Counted from the first letter of the stretch, positions 1-6,629 are shown. The stretch: 6,629 nucleotides of DNA from Candidatus Omnitrophota bacterium (GCA_023819025.1 JAMWDC010000123.1:1-6629), one strand, 5' to 3'. Program-made: numbers and translations. Notes: a model not told the origin generated them from the letters alone.

Positions 1-485
1 AAAGTCAGGATCAATTTCCGGCCCGAACACCGGAGAGAAACTTTTTGTGCATCAATGTGTGTGACAACCGCACCATCCACCGAGTCGCCGACACTGACAA
101 TTTGACCGTTAATCACCGCAAACTCTTTTCCATTCGAGGTGCCAATACCTGAGAGCTCCAACTTTGGCTCTCGAAAGATCGTCTTTGCCAAAGAAGGCAA
201 TTGGAAATTTATGGAGGCCAGTACATACATCTGTGAATCTTGAGGATTGAAGACCTTTGGAATTTTGAGTTTGGCCGAATGAAATCCGATCAGGCACCCA
301 AGAAAAATGAAGAGGCTCAGGGCCATCACCGACATCTCGGAAATACCCCCTTTGCGCTTCCGTCGTTCCTCGAAAAAACGAGGACGTTCGAGGCCATCAC
401 AGACCTGTTTGCGAAAAACCTTGGACCGATCCATCTGCGCGGCTACGGTCGGCACCTTATCCAGGGCGTCCTGAATCAAACTCAT
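1..485 (-). CDS. GspB-like type II secretion assembly protein (partial, C-terminus beyond left edge)
   Basis: The reading frame starts at the ATG at 485-483 and stays open for 161 codons to the window edge, so the C-terminus is missing. Residues 1-11 (MSLIQDALDKV) match the typical cytoplasmic start of GspB-like proteins. A basic stretch around 34-46 (RPRFFEERRKRKG) is followed by one membrane segment at about 51-68 (MSVMALSLFIFLGCLIGF), giving an N-in, C-out topology. Residues 107-160 resemble the periplasmic GspB domain: LELSGIG, then FAVINGQIVSVGDSVDGAVV, then the pattern V.L...GR.L.L. In known systems GspB works with the ATPase GspA to place the type II secretin through the peptidoglycan. 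The gene overlaps the upstream gspA-like gene by 4 bases (ATGA) and has its own AAGGGG ribosome site at 493-498, 7 bases before the ATG, so the two are probably translationally coupled. It could equally serve a pilus-type machine of the same superfamily. Confidence 0.8.
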   Translation of the reverse strand, partial: MSLIQDALDKVPTVAAQMDRSKVFRKQVCDGLERPRFFEERRKRKGGISEMSVMALSLFIFLGCLIGFHSAKLKIPKVFNPQDSQMYVLASINFQLPSLAKTIFREPKLELSGIGTSNGKEFAVINGQIVSVGDSVDGAVVTHIDAQKVSLRCSGRKLILT

Positions 486-1291
486 GCTGTCACCCCTTGT
501 AAATCCGTGTCAGCAATCGTCACCATGCCGGCATCCACCCATCTCTTGTTCTGCGTAAACGCGGCCAGCATGGCACGGTCGGCAAGCATATTCACGATTC
601 GCGGTATTCCCTGAGACAGTTGAAAAATCAAATCCACCGCTTCCTGATTAAAAAAATTCTCCTGAGCACCCGCGACTTTTAGCCGATGCTCGATATAATT
701 TTTTACGTCCTGCGGATTCAGACCGACCAGGTGGTAACGAATCGAAATTCTCTGGCGTAATTGAAGCAAGTCCTTGCGATTGAGACGGTCTTTAAACTCC
801 GGCTGGCCGAAGAAAATGATTTGCAAGAGCTTCTGTGTTGCAGTTTCAAGATTAGAAAGAAGCCGCACTTGTTCCAGGGCCTTGGGCGTCAAATGTTGGG
901 CCTCATCAATCAGGACCACAGCGTTAAACCCCTTTTCCAGCTCCTCAATCAGAAACCGGTTTAAGCCATCGAAATAATCTTTCTTTTTCCTGCCGGACGG
1001 TTTGATTCCGAAATCTTCCACAATCACCTGAAGGAGTTCGAATTCCGAAAGCTGGGGATTAAAAACCAAAGAGCTGTGGACTTTTTCACCGAGTTTCTTC
1101 AACAGCATCCGGCAAAGGGTGGTTTTGCCGGCCCCAATCTCTCCCGTGATCTGGATAAAACCCCGACGGCTCTCCACACCGTAAAGCATGGCGGATAAGG
1201 CCTCTTGGTGTTGAGAACTGAAATATATAAAACGCGGATCCGGGGTTAGATTAAAGGGGGGTTCCTGCAAACCAAAAAAGGATTCATACAT
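482..1291 (-). CDS. GspA/ExeA-like AAA+ ATPase (type II secretion or type IV pilus assembly)
   Basis: A 269-residue P-loop ATPase of the ExeA/GspA/MshM family. The N-terminus (MYESFFGLQEPPFNLTPDPR) is the family hallmark. Walker A is GEIGAGKTT at 50-58, Walker B is VVLIDEAQ at 125-132, the sensor 1 region is IIFFGQPE at 159-166, the likely arginine finger region is LRQRI at 178-182, and sensor 2 is GIPR at 228-231. In known systems the ATPase acts on the inner face of the inner membrane with GspB to help secretin assembly. The protein ends just after the AAA+ lid: there is no membrane segment and no C-terminal peptidoglycan-binding domain as in Aeromonas ExeA, so it is the short MshM-like form. 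The start is secure: an in-frame TAA lies at 1319-1321 and no other ATG, GTG or TTG follows it in frame. AGGA at 1295-1298 is close to the start, and GAGGGAGA at 1304-1311 may also help. Its stop overlaps the start of the gspB-like gene. Confidence 0.9.
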   Translation of the reverse strand: MYESFFGLQEPPFNLTPDPRFIYFSSQHQEALSAMLYGVESRRGFIQITGEIGAGKTTLCRMLLKKLGEKVHSSLVFNPQLSEFELLQVIVEDFGIKPSGRKKKDYFDGLNRFLIEELEKGFNAVVLIDEAQHLTPKALEQVRLLSNLETATQKLLQIIFFGQPEFKDRLNRKDLLQLRQRISIRYHLVGLNPQDVKNYIEHRLKVAGAQENFFNQEAVDLIFQLSQGIPRIVNMLADRAMLAAFTQNKRWVDAGMVTIADTDLQGVTA

Positions 1292-1317
1292 GAGTCCTAT
1301 TGATCTCCCTCGTTCAT

Positions 1318-1346
1318 GTTAAACGGCAAATGATGAATTATCTTAA
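1318..1346 (-). promoter_or_regulatory. Weak sigma70-type promoter candidate for the gspA-gspB pair
   Basis: In the 122-base gap upstream of the gspA-like gene, the minus strand reads TTAAGA (1341-1346, 4 of 6 matches to TTGACA), a 17-base spacer, then TTTAAC (1318-1323, 4 of 6 matches to TATAAT). A start near 1310 would leave a leader of about 20 bases containing GAGGGAGA. The boxes are poor and could arise by chance. The rest of the gap shows no hairpin followed by a T-run, so no terminator is called for the glycosidase gene and read-through from leuS remains possible. Confidence 0.3.
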
Positions 1347-1413
1347 GCACTTTTCTGTACGCCGTATGGCTTGAAGAGGTGGCGGCGGCATTTACGCCCT
1401 CAAAAGAGTTCGC

Positions 1414-3459
1414 TTAGGACGAAACGGGACGTAATTCGAGGACCTTGCCGTCTTTGCGGGCGACATCAATAATTAAAGGATGACGGTTCTCAAAGAGATA
1501 ACGGTTTTTCTTCACCGAACCCAGCTCGCGCACAATGATTCTCTTCCATCTCTTCTCCAGAACCGGGAACGTCATGCTGACACTTTTGTCCTCATCCCCG
1601 TTATTGATGACAATCAAGTAATACCGGTTCCCCCGCTTAAAGAGAGTGGTTGTCACATGGGGTGTCGAGGACGAAGTTATAATGGGAACTTTCAGATAAT
1701 CCAAAATTTCAAGGAGGAGTTCTTTGGTCGGCTCGACCCCGAAATGGAGGATCCGACCCTTCCCTATCTTTTTAATATAGCCGATCGTGTGTTCCCCGTA
1801 ATTGCCCAAATGGGCCCGGATCTTTTTGCCGTCCAAATCCCCGAAGGTATACACTGAGCTCACGATTTCGATCTTGGGACGCCCTGCGGCCAGCTGAATT
1901 GTAAATTGCCTCTTGAATTCAAAGAGAATGCTTTCGGGCTCTTCGAACCCTACCAGCGAACAGCTTTGAAAACGATCATCTTTTCGGGGAAAATCACGAA
2001 AGGCAATAAGGGTCCCGCCGTCCTCGACATATTTTCTCAGATTTTTCTGAGAGGCCGCCTCAAGCCATTGATTCCCGGAATAAAAAAGAAATTTTTTATC
2101 ACAATTCTCGAATCTTGGATCATAAAGTTCGTAGTCAATATCCGACTGATAAAGCGCTACCAGAATCGGACTGTTATGTGTCATGGTACGTGCCGCATAC
2201 TGAAGGGGGTTGATGGTAACCGCAATCTCGGAAAGTTTGGTTAGGGTCGGCGGATACATCTCGTTATAAATCGAGACCACTTGCCGGAAGACATCATAGA
2301 GTTCGCTGCGCACCCGACCCCACTCGTTAATGGGCGACATGTACCAGTTATCCCGGTTCACAAGCATGTACCAATTCCAACCCGCAATCCCTCCGGCAAG
2401 GGCCGACAATGCCGTAAGGCGGTAGTGATTGGGTGTCAGAACACCCGATTCATAATGGCGGGCATGCCAAACGCCGGATCCGAATTCGGCAATAAAAGGA
2501 AGGGGCGAAATGCATTTGAGATACCGCACTTTATCGATAATTTTGCGCTGCTCAAACTCGTCTTCCGAAAGTTCGCTCGAAGGATAAAGATCAATCCCTA
2601 CAGCATCGGCGACAGACTGCATCTTGCACCAATCGTGGGCATAGAAAAAAGGATAAAGGTTCAAATAAATCGGAATGTCGATTCCGAGTTCACGGTAGGT
2701 CTTGACATTCCAACGGGCGCATTCAATGGCATAAAAATATTTAAACTTGAAATAATCGATGTTTCGTTTTAATTCCTTATCGCCTTTAAGCGGTAATCCA
2801 CTTTCGTCCTTGAACATAGTCGCAATGAACGGACGCGCCTCGTCAAAGGTCTGGTAATCTGTACCCCAGCATTGATTTAAATCCCAAATATCGTTCCGGT
2901 AAAGTTTCCGGATAAAATCCTGAAAAAGTCCCGAATTTTGGTTGAGGCCGTATTGCTGACCAAAAATATCGGGCCACGGATCGATTTCATTATCCGCCTG
3001 GAGTAAAATAATGTGCCCGCCTGCCCGAGAAGCCAAATACGGTTTGATGATCCGGCAGACCCGCTCAAGGTAATTCCGCGCATAGGCGAGAAATGTCGGG
3101 TGCAGCCGGTGATGCTTGTGGGCATAGGCAGGAACCCCCTCGTTGGGCCATTCGCTGTAAATGTAAGGCCCAGGGCGAATGATCACCCAGAATCTCTCCT
3201 TTTTGGTCAACTCCAGAAAACCCTTCAGATCCCGTGTCCGATCCGTTCTGCCAGTGAAATCGAACTCGCCGCGTTTGTACTCATGATAATCCCAAGGGAT
3301 ATAAGTCGAAACCATATGAAGGCCCATTTCCCTCACCTGATTCAGGACATCTTTCCAGTAGCTGGGATTCAACCTCCAGTAATGAACTTCCCCAGAGATG
3401 AGAGGAATTTTTTTCTTGTTGACCCAAATCTGCTTTTTCTTGATAGCGACCTTTGACAT
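1414..3459 (-). CDS. GH35-like glycoside hydrolase (beta-galactosidase or exo-beta-glucosaminidase type)
   Basis: A 681-residue clan GH-A enzyme. Residues 21-110 carry the GH35 N-terminal signature: SGEVHYWR (22-29), YWKDVLNQVREMGLHMVSTY (34-53), IPWDYHE (54-60), GEFDFTG (64-70) and RPGPYIYSEWPNEGVP (95-110). The likely acid/base is E158 in LLQADNE, where classical GH35 enzymes read QVENE. The likely nucleophile is E325 in PFIAEFGSG. Residues about 410-590 look like the Rossmann-like trimerisation domain of GH42/GH35 relatives (FLFYSG, YVEDGGTLIAF, GKGRILHFG), and 600-680 is a small beta-rich domain. There is no signal peptide, so it should act in the cytoplasm on small imported sugars. The start is fixed by an in-frame TGA directly before the ATG, with GGAG at 3468-3471, 8 bases upstream. 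It lies 52 bases after leuS on the same strand. The fold is secure; the sugar specificity is not. Confidence 0.85.
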   Translation of the reverse strand: MSKVAIKKKQIWVNKKKIPLISGEVHYWRLNPSYWKDVLNQVREMGLHMVSTYIPWDYHEYKRGEFDFTGRTDRTRDLKGFLELTKKERFWVIIRPGPYIYSEWPNEGVPAYAHKHHRLHPTFLAYARNYLERVCRIIKPYLASRAGGHIILLQADNEIDPWPDIFGQQYGLNQNSGLFQDFIRKLYRNDIWDLNQCWGTDYQTFDEARPFIATMFKDESGLPLKGDKELKRNIDYFKFKYFYAIECARWNVKTYRELGIDIPIYLNLYPFFYAHDWCKMQSVADAVGIDLYPSSELSEDEFEQRKIIDKVRYLKCISPLPFIAEFGSGVWHARHYESGVLTPNHYRLTALSALAGGIAGWNWYMLVNRDNWYMSPINEWGRVRSELYDVFRQVVSIYNEMYPPTLTKLSEIAVTINPLQYAARTMTHNSPILVALYQSDIDYELYDPRFENCDKKFLFYSGNQWLEAASQKNLRKYVEDGGTLIAFRDFPRKDDRFQSCSLVGFEEPESILFEFKRQFTIQLAAGRPKIEIVSSVYTFGDLDGKKIRAHLGNYGEHTIGYIKKIGKGRILHFGVEPTKELLLEILDYLKVPIITSSSTPHVTTTLFKRGNRYYLIVINNGDEDKSVSMTFPVLEKRWKRIIVRELGSVKKNRYLFENRHPLIIDVARKDGKVLELRPVSS

Positions 3460-3473
3460 TCAATCCACTCCGC

Positions 3474-3494
3474 AGGGCAAAGTTCACTCGCCCT
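3474..3494 (-). other. Short inverted repeat between leuS and the glycosidase gene
   Basis: AGGGC and GCCCT form a 5-bp stem around an 11-base loop, just upstream of the GGAG ribosome site of the glycosidase gene. No T-run follows, so it does not look like an intrinsic terminator. It might influence processing or translation, but a stem this short can occur by chance. Together with the 52-base gap it leaves co-transcription of leuS and the glycosidase plausible. Confidence 0.25.
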
Positions 3495-3511
3495 TACCTA
3501 CCTAATCAAGA

Positions 3512-6034
3512 TTATTTTTCCAATACGATATTTACAATCCGTCTTGGAACAACGACGACGTAACGGATCTTTTTTCCGTCGAGCCAGGGTTGGACAGCCA
3601 GATCCTTCAGAGCCTGTTCGCGGATTTGATCTTCACCTAATGATGTAGGAACGACTATTTTGGCCCTGACTTTACCATTAATAATAACGGCCATTTCCGT
3701 TTGTTCTTCGACAAGATATTGTTCATTCGATTCCGGCCACGATTCATAAGCCAAACTGTGGTCGTGCCCCAAACGCTGCCAAAGTTCCTCGGCTATATGA
3801 GGAGCGAAAGGCGCCAAAAGCAGGACAAATTTTTCCAGGATCTCAAACGAATGATCCTCATCTTTTAAGGTTTCATTGACAAAGATCATCAGTGCCGAAA
3901 TAGCCGTATTCAAACGAATCCCCTCAATATCCTCTGTCACCTTCTTAATCGTCTGATGAAGCCGTCGAAGCTCGGATGCCGTGGGAGGACGCCGGACAAT
4001 TTGGGGGCTTAACACCCCTTCCGGAGTGACAAACAGCCGCCAAACCCTTCCCAAAAACCGGTAGACTCCCTCCACTCCCTGAGTCGACCACGGCTTTGTC
4101 ATCTCGAGAGGCCCCATAAACATTTCATACATACGAACGCTATCGGCACCGTAACGGTCAACTGTCTCGTCCGGATTGACAACATTACCCCGTGACTTGG
4201 ACATTTTCTGATTGTCTTCACCAAGAATCATCCCCTGATTGACAAGTCTTTGGAACGGCTCGACCGTCGAAACCACACCGCAGTCATAAAGAACCTTGTG
4301 CCAAAACCGGGCATATAAAAGATGTAGCACGGCATGTTCGGCTCCTCCCACGTATAAATCGACGGGCATCCAGTATTTCTCCTTTTTGGAGTCGACAAGC
4401 GCTCGGTCATTTTGAGGATCGAGATACCGCAGGTAATACCAGCAAGAGCCGGCCCACTGGGGCATGGTATTCGTTTCCCGCTTGGCCGGCTTTCCTGTTT
4501 TAGGATCCTTGATATTCACCCACTCGCTAATCAGTGCAAGTGGACTTTCACCGGTTCCGGTCGGTTTATAATTTTTAGTTTCAGGAAGCTTCACAGGAAG
4601 CTCCTGATCCTTTACAAGCCGTGGACTGCCGTCCACGTGAATCACAGGGAAAGGTTCTCCCCAGTAACGTTGCCGGCTAAAAAGCCAATCCCGCAATTTA
4701 TATTGGACGGACTTTTTCCCGACCCCTTTTTTCTCGAGCCATTCCGTAATTTTTCTTTTTGCCTCAGGGGTCGGCAAACCATCCATGGAAAAGGAACCGT
4801 CGGGTGTCGTGGAATGAATATTGATGCCGTCATCTGTAAAGGCTGCATGAATGCCATCTGGTAGGGACGAGGTTTTCTCGCCCATGGATTCATGGCGGGG
4901 TAACCCCGCCTCTGCATTCGGATTCCGAATGACAGGAACAATTGGCAAGCCGTATTTTGTGGCGAATTCAAAATCACGTTCATCATGGGCAGGAACTGCC
5001 ATAATCGCACCGGTCCCGTAACTAATTAAGACGTAATCCGCGATCCAGATTGGGATCTTCTTCTGATTCACGGGATTCACGGCATAGGCCCCGGTAAAAA
5101 CCCCGGTTTTCTCCTTGGCGAGGTCCGTGCGCTCCAGATCCGATTTCCGCGCTGCGCGATCGATATAATCCTGGACTTCCTTCTTGCGCTCCTCGGTGAC
5201 GATCTTGGGAACAAGTCCATGTTCAGGTGCCAAGACCATATATGTTGCCCCAAAGAGCGTATCCGGACGTGTGGTAAAAACCCGGATTTTTTCTTGCATG
5301 CCGTCCAATGAAAAATCCACCTCCGCGCCGATGGATTTTCCGATCCAATTCCGCTGCATCTCCTTAATCGGCTCCGGCCAATCCAAGGATTCAAGATCCG
5401 CCAGCAACCGCTCAGCGTAGGCAGTAATCTTTAACACCCACTGCCGCATCGGCTTGCGGATCACCGGATAACCGCCCCGCTCGCTCTTGCCGTCAATCAC
5501 TTCTTCATTCGCCAAAACCGTACCGAGCTCGGGACACCAGTTCACGGGCATTTCGGCCTCATACGCAAGCCCTCGTTCGTACAGTTTGGTAAAAATCCAT
5601 TGTGTCCAACGATAATAATTCGGATCCGTAGTATCAATTTCACGATCCCAGTCATAGCTGAATCCGAGCCTTTGGATTTGGCGCTTAAAATTCTGAATAT
5701 TTTTTTTCGTGGCCTCGCTAGGGTGTACCCCGGTCTCCAGGGCATGCTGCTCCGCAGGAAGTCCGAAGGCATCCCAGCCCATCGGGTGAAGCACATTAAA
5801 TCCCTTCATCCGTTTGTAACGGCTGATGATATCGGTCGCTGTGTAACCTTCGAGATGCCCCACATGAAGCCCTGAGGCCGAGGGATAGGGAAACATATCG
5901 AGCACATAGTATTTCGGCTTGTCGCTTCCCTTTTCGCCCGGATCCGGTGAACGGAAGGTTTTATGCGTTTCCCAATAGGACTGCCACTTAGGCTCGATTT
6001 CATCGAATGGGTACGATTTATAACCGCTGGCCAT
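3512..6034 (-). CDS. leuS: Leucyl-tRNA synthetase
   Basis: A complete 840-residue class I synthetase that charges tRNA-Leu with leucine in the cytoplasm; the length is usual for bacteria (about 800-880). The HIGH-type motif is HVGH at 57-60 within the nucleotide-binding start (MFPYPSASGLHVGH). The KMSKS motif is intact at 610-614. The CP1 editing domain, which hydrolyses mischarged tRNA, has TTRPDT at 254-259 and the conserved VPAHDERD at 347-354 (D351 matches the essential editing aspartate). WCPELGTVLANEEV and SERGGYPV at 166-190 follow the bacterial type. The anticodon-binding region includes APFAPHIAEELW at 741-752, and the C-terminal domain includes INGKVRAK at 785-792. The start is forced: an in-frame TAA lies 12 bases upstream and the next methionine is residue 46. 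No Shine-Dalgarno sequence is visible before this ATG, which is unusual beside the other genes here. The gene lies 90 bases downstream of a tRNA-Leu gene on the same strand. Confidence 0.98.
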   Translation of the reverse strand: MASGYKSYPFDEIEPKWQSYWETHKTFRSPDPGEKGSDKPKYYVLDMFPYPSASGLHVGHLEGYTATDIISRYKRMKGFNVLHPMGWDAFGLPAEQHALETGVHPSEATKKNIQNFKRQIQRLGFSYDWDREIDTTDPNYYRWTQWIFTKLYERGLAYEAEMPVNWCPELGTVLANEEVIDGKSERGGYPVIRKPMRQWVLKITAYAERLLADLESLDWPEPIKEMQRNWIGKSIGAEVDFSLDGMQEKIRVFTTRPDTLFGATYMVLAPEHGLVPKIVTEERKKEVQDYIDRAARKSDLERTDLAKEKTGVFTGAYAVNPVNQKKIPIWIADYVLISYGTGAIMAVPAHDERDFEFATKYGLPIVPVIRNPNAEAGLPRHESMGEKTSSLPDGIHAAFTDDGINIHSTTPDGSFSMDGLPTPEAKRKITEWLEKKGVGKKSVQYKLRDWLFSRQRYWGEPFPVIHVDGSPRLVKDQELPVKLPETKNYKPTGTGESPLALISEWVNIKDPKTGKPAKRETNTMPQWAGSCWYYLRYLDPQNDRALVDSKKEKYWMPVDLYVGGAEHAVLHLLYARFWHKVLYDCGVVSTVEPFQRLVNQGMILGEDNQKMSKSRGNVVNPDETVDRYGADSVRMYEMFMGPLEMTKPWSTQGVEGVYRFLGRVWRLFVTPEGVLSPQIVRRPPTASELRRLHQTIKKVTEDIEGIRLNTAISALMIFVNETLKDEDHSFEILEKFVLLLAPFAPHIAEELWQRLGHDHSLAYESWPESNEQYLVEEQTEMAVIINGKVRAKIVVPTSLGEDQIREQALKDLAVQPWLDGKKIRYVVVVPRRIVNIVLEK

Positions 6035-6056
6035 TGTATGTGTTTAGCGTATGTTT
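6035..6056 (-). promoter_or_regulatory. leuS translation initiation region without Shine-Dalgarno, with A-rich imperfect repeat
   Basis: The 22 bases before the leuS ATG read, on the minus strand, AAACATACGCT followed by AAACACATACA: two imperfect copies of AAAC(AC)ATAC. No purine-rich GGAG-type site is present within 20 bases of the start. The in-frame TAA at 6044-6046 rules out an earlier start. An unstructured A-rich leader can support initiation through ribosomal protein S1 in some bacteria; whether that applies here is inference. Confidence 0.5.
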
Positions 6057-6058
6057 GC

Positions 6059-6086
6059 GTTCTTACGTGTTCACCCGTACGAGAAC
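6059..6086 (-). other. Bulged hairpin in the leuS leader
   Basis: On the minus strand GTTCT, a CG bulge and TACG pair with CGTA and AGAAC around the 8-base loop GGTGAACA, giving 9 base pairs interrupted by a two-base bulge. It ends 24 bases before the leuS ATG. No T-run follows, so it is not a standard terminator. It could be an RNA processing signal between the tRNA and leuS, or part of a translational control element. No T-box features were found. Confidence 0.4.
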
Positions 6087-6124
6087 ATCAAGCTCCCAAC
6101 AGGTAGTACCAAGCCATTGAGGTT

Positions 6125-6211
6125 TGGTGCCGAAGGAGGGAGTCGAACCCTCATGCCCTTGCGGGCACACGATTTTGAGTCGTGCGCGTCTGCCAGTTCC
6201 GCCACTCCGGC
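6125..6211 (-). tRNA. tRNA-Leu(CAA)
   Basis: An 87-base class II tRNA with the CCA end encoded (6125-6127). The 7-bp acceptor stem pairs GCCGGAG (6205-6211) with CTTCGGC, with one G-T wobble, and the discriminator is A at 6128. The D arm is GCG/CGC around GAACTGGCAGA. The anticodon stem CACGA/TCGTG encloses CTCAAAA, so the anticodon is CAA, reading the leucine codon UUG. The long variable arm TGCCC-GCAA-GGGCA is typical of tRNA-Leu, and the T arm is GAGGG-TTCGACT-CCCTC. The gene starts about 23 bases after a good -10 box and shows no terminator on its 3' side before leuS. Confidence 0.97.
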
Positions 6212-6234
6212 AAAACCAAATTTTCATATTTCGC

Positions 6235-6263
6235 ATTTTATGGCAAAGGGAGATTGTGAGCAA
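6235..6263 (-). promoter_or_regulatory. Sigma70-type promoter for tRNA-Leu (and possibly leuS)
   Basis: On the minus strand TTGCTC (6258-6263) serves as the -35 box and TAAAAT (6235-6240, 5 of 6 consensus bases) as the -10 box, with an ideal 17-base spacer. Transcription would begin near 6228, about 17 bases before the mature tRNA 5' end, leaving a short leader for RNase P to remove. The position between the upstream stop codon (6297) and the tRNA fits well. Confidence 0.65.
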
Positions 6264-6296
6264 GAATCATTTTGGTGATCTCTTCCCGCCGCGTTG

Positions 6297-6620
6297 TTAT
6301 GCGGCTTTGGCCAGGAGCCTACGCGCGGCTTCGGTCTTGAGAAGATGTTGGAATAATTCGCCGAGAGCAGTCAGCGAATCCGGCGTCATGACGCGGAAAG
6401 GTATCGAGGAATCCGGTGCCTCCTCAAGTAGATTCCTCAATTCCGATCGTGCCACAAGTTCGGCGAGCTCGACGAATCTGCGGATCTTAAGTCTCGATAA
6501 CCGCACCACAGCCTCTTCAGTAATCACGCCCGCCCCTTGAAAATCGGAGGCAAATTTCGTGTGAATCGCGTCGGACATGCTCAGGAGCCACATCGCTCCG
6601 GCATTTTGATAATGATCCAT
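6297..6620 (-). CDS. Small helical protein of unknown function, 5' end uncertain
   Basis: A 107-residue frame ending in TAA at 6297-6299. I do not recognise it firmly. It is rich in Leu, Ala, Glu and Arg and looks almost wholly helical, with no membrane segment or signal peptide. The middle reads VITEEAVVRLSRLKIRRFVE (31-50), followed by LAELVARSELRNLL; a second helical region at 81-107 ends in a basic tail (ARRLLAKAA). The order LL-x-hydrophobic helix, then (I/V)xEE, then LxxL and LAE, loosely recalls the flagellar regulator FlhD (about 115 residues), but the resemblance is too thin to name it. The start at 6620 is the first ATG in the window; the frame stays open to the right edge and no ribosome site is visible in the 9 bases before it, so the true start may lie outside. 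The stop is 86 bases before the tRNA-Leu 5' end. Confidence 0.6.
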   Translation of the reverse strand: MDHYQNAGAMWLLSMSDAIHTKFASDFQGAGVITEEAVVRLSRLKIRRFVELAELVARSELRNLLEEAPDSSIPFRVMTPDSLTALGELFQHLLKTEAARRLLAKAA

Positions 6621-6629
6621 GCGGCGAGG

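Noticed and set aside
240..614. Plus-strand frame of 124 codons
   Set aside because: It is antisense to the gspB-like and gspA-like genes, both of which carry clear family motifs, and shows no motif of its own.
1292..1413. Possible terminator after the glycosidase gene
   Set aside because: Only 3- to 5-bp inverted repeats with long or tight loops were found, and none is followed by a T-run on the minus strand.
2281..2772. Plus-strand frame of 163 codons inside the glycosidase gene
   Set aside because: It is antisense to conserved catalytic regions of the glycosidase and has no supporting ribosome site or domain.
4642..5010. Minus-strand frame of 122 codons within leuS in another frame
   Set aside because: It is a shadow of the leuS editing and linker region, which is intact in the main frame.
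6035..6124. T-box riboswitch upstream of leuS
   Set aside because: The 90-base leader is too short, follows a tRNA gene directly, and lacks a specifier loop, T-box sequence and terminator hairpin.
6051..6278. Open frames on both strands across 6051-6278, with peptides such as GGSRTLMPLRAHDF and RSGGTGRRARLKI
   Set aside because: These are translations of the tRNA-Leu gene at 6125-6211, a well-known source of false proteins in databases.
6124..6540. Plus-strand frame of 138 codons at the right end
   Set aside because: It covers the tRNA gene and lies antisense to the better-supported minus-strand frame at 6297-6620; its composition is Ser/Arg/Ala rich without recognisable motifs.

Overview
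The window comes from a bacterial chromosome of moderate GC content (roughly half). Every gene supported here reads on the minus strand, so transcription runs from the right end to the left. The gspA/gspB-type pair implies a cell envelope with an outer membrane. The leucyl-tRNA synthetase is of bacterial type, and its tRNA gene encodes the CCA end. The GH35-like enzyme and the short GspA-type ATPase look like those of uncultured diderm lineages such as Omnitrophota or Nitrospirota. That placement is an impression only; nothing in the window fixes the phylum.

Layout in transcription order. (1) At the right edge (6297-6620) is a small unrecognised helical protein whose 5' end may lie outside the window. 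(2) A good sigma70-type promoter (6235-6263) precedes a complete tRNA-Leu(CAA) gene (6125-6211). (3) A 90-base leader follows, with a bulged hairpin and no terminator or Shine-Dalgarno sequence, leading into leuS (3512-6034), a full-length leucyl-tRNA synthetase. (4) After 52 bases comes a 681-residue GH35-like glycoside hydrolase (1414-3459) with both catalytic glutamates and no export signal. (5) After 122 bases, which hold a weak promoter candidate, comes a GspA/ExeA-like AAA+ ATPase (482-1291). (6) It overlaps by 4 bases a GspB-like membrane protein that runs off the left edge (1-485).

The genes form three functional blocks: leucine charging (tRNA-Leu and its synthetase side by side, possibly one transcript), sugar cleavage (a lone cytoplasmic glycosidase), and type II secretion or type IV pilus-like assembly (gspA-gspB, translationally coupled). 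No CRISPR array, insertion sequence, attachment site or origin was seen. I found no clear undescribed multi-gene system. The best leads are the tRNA-Leu/leuS arrangement with its leader, the unusual catalytic spacing of the glycosidase, and the short GspA paired with GspB.
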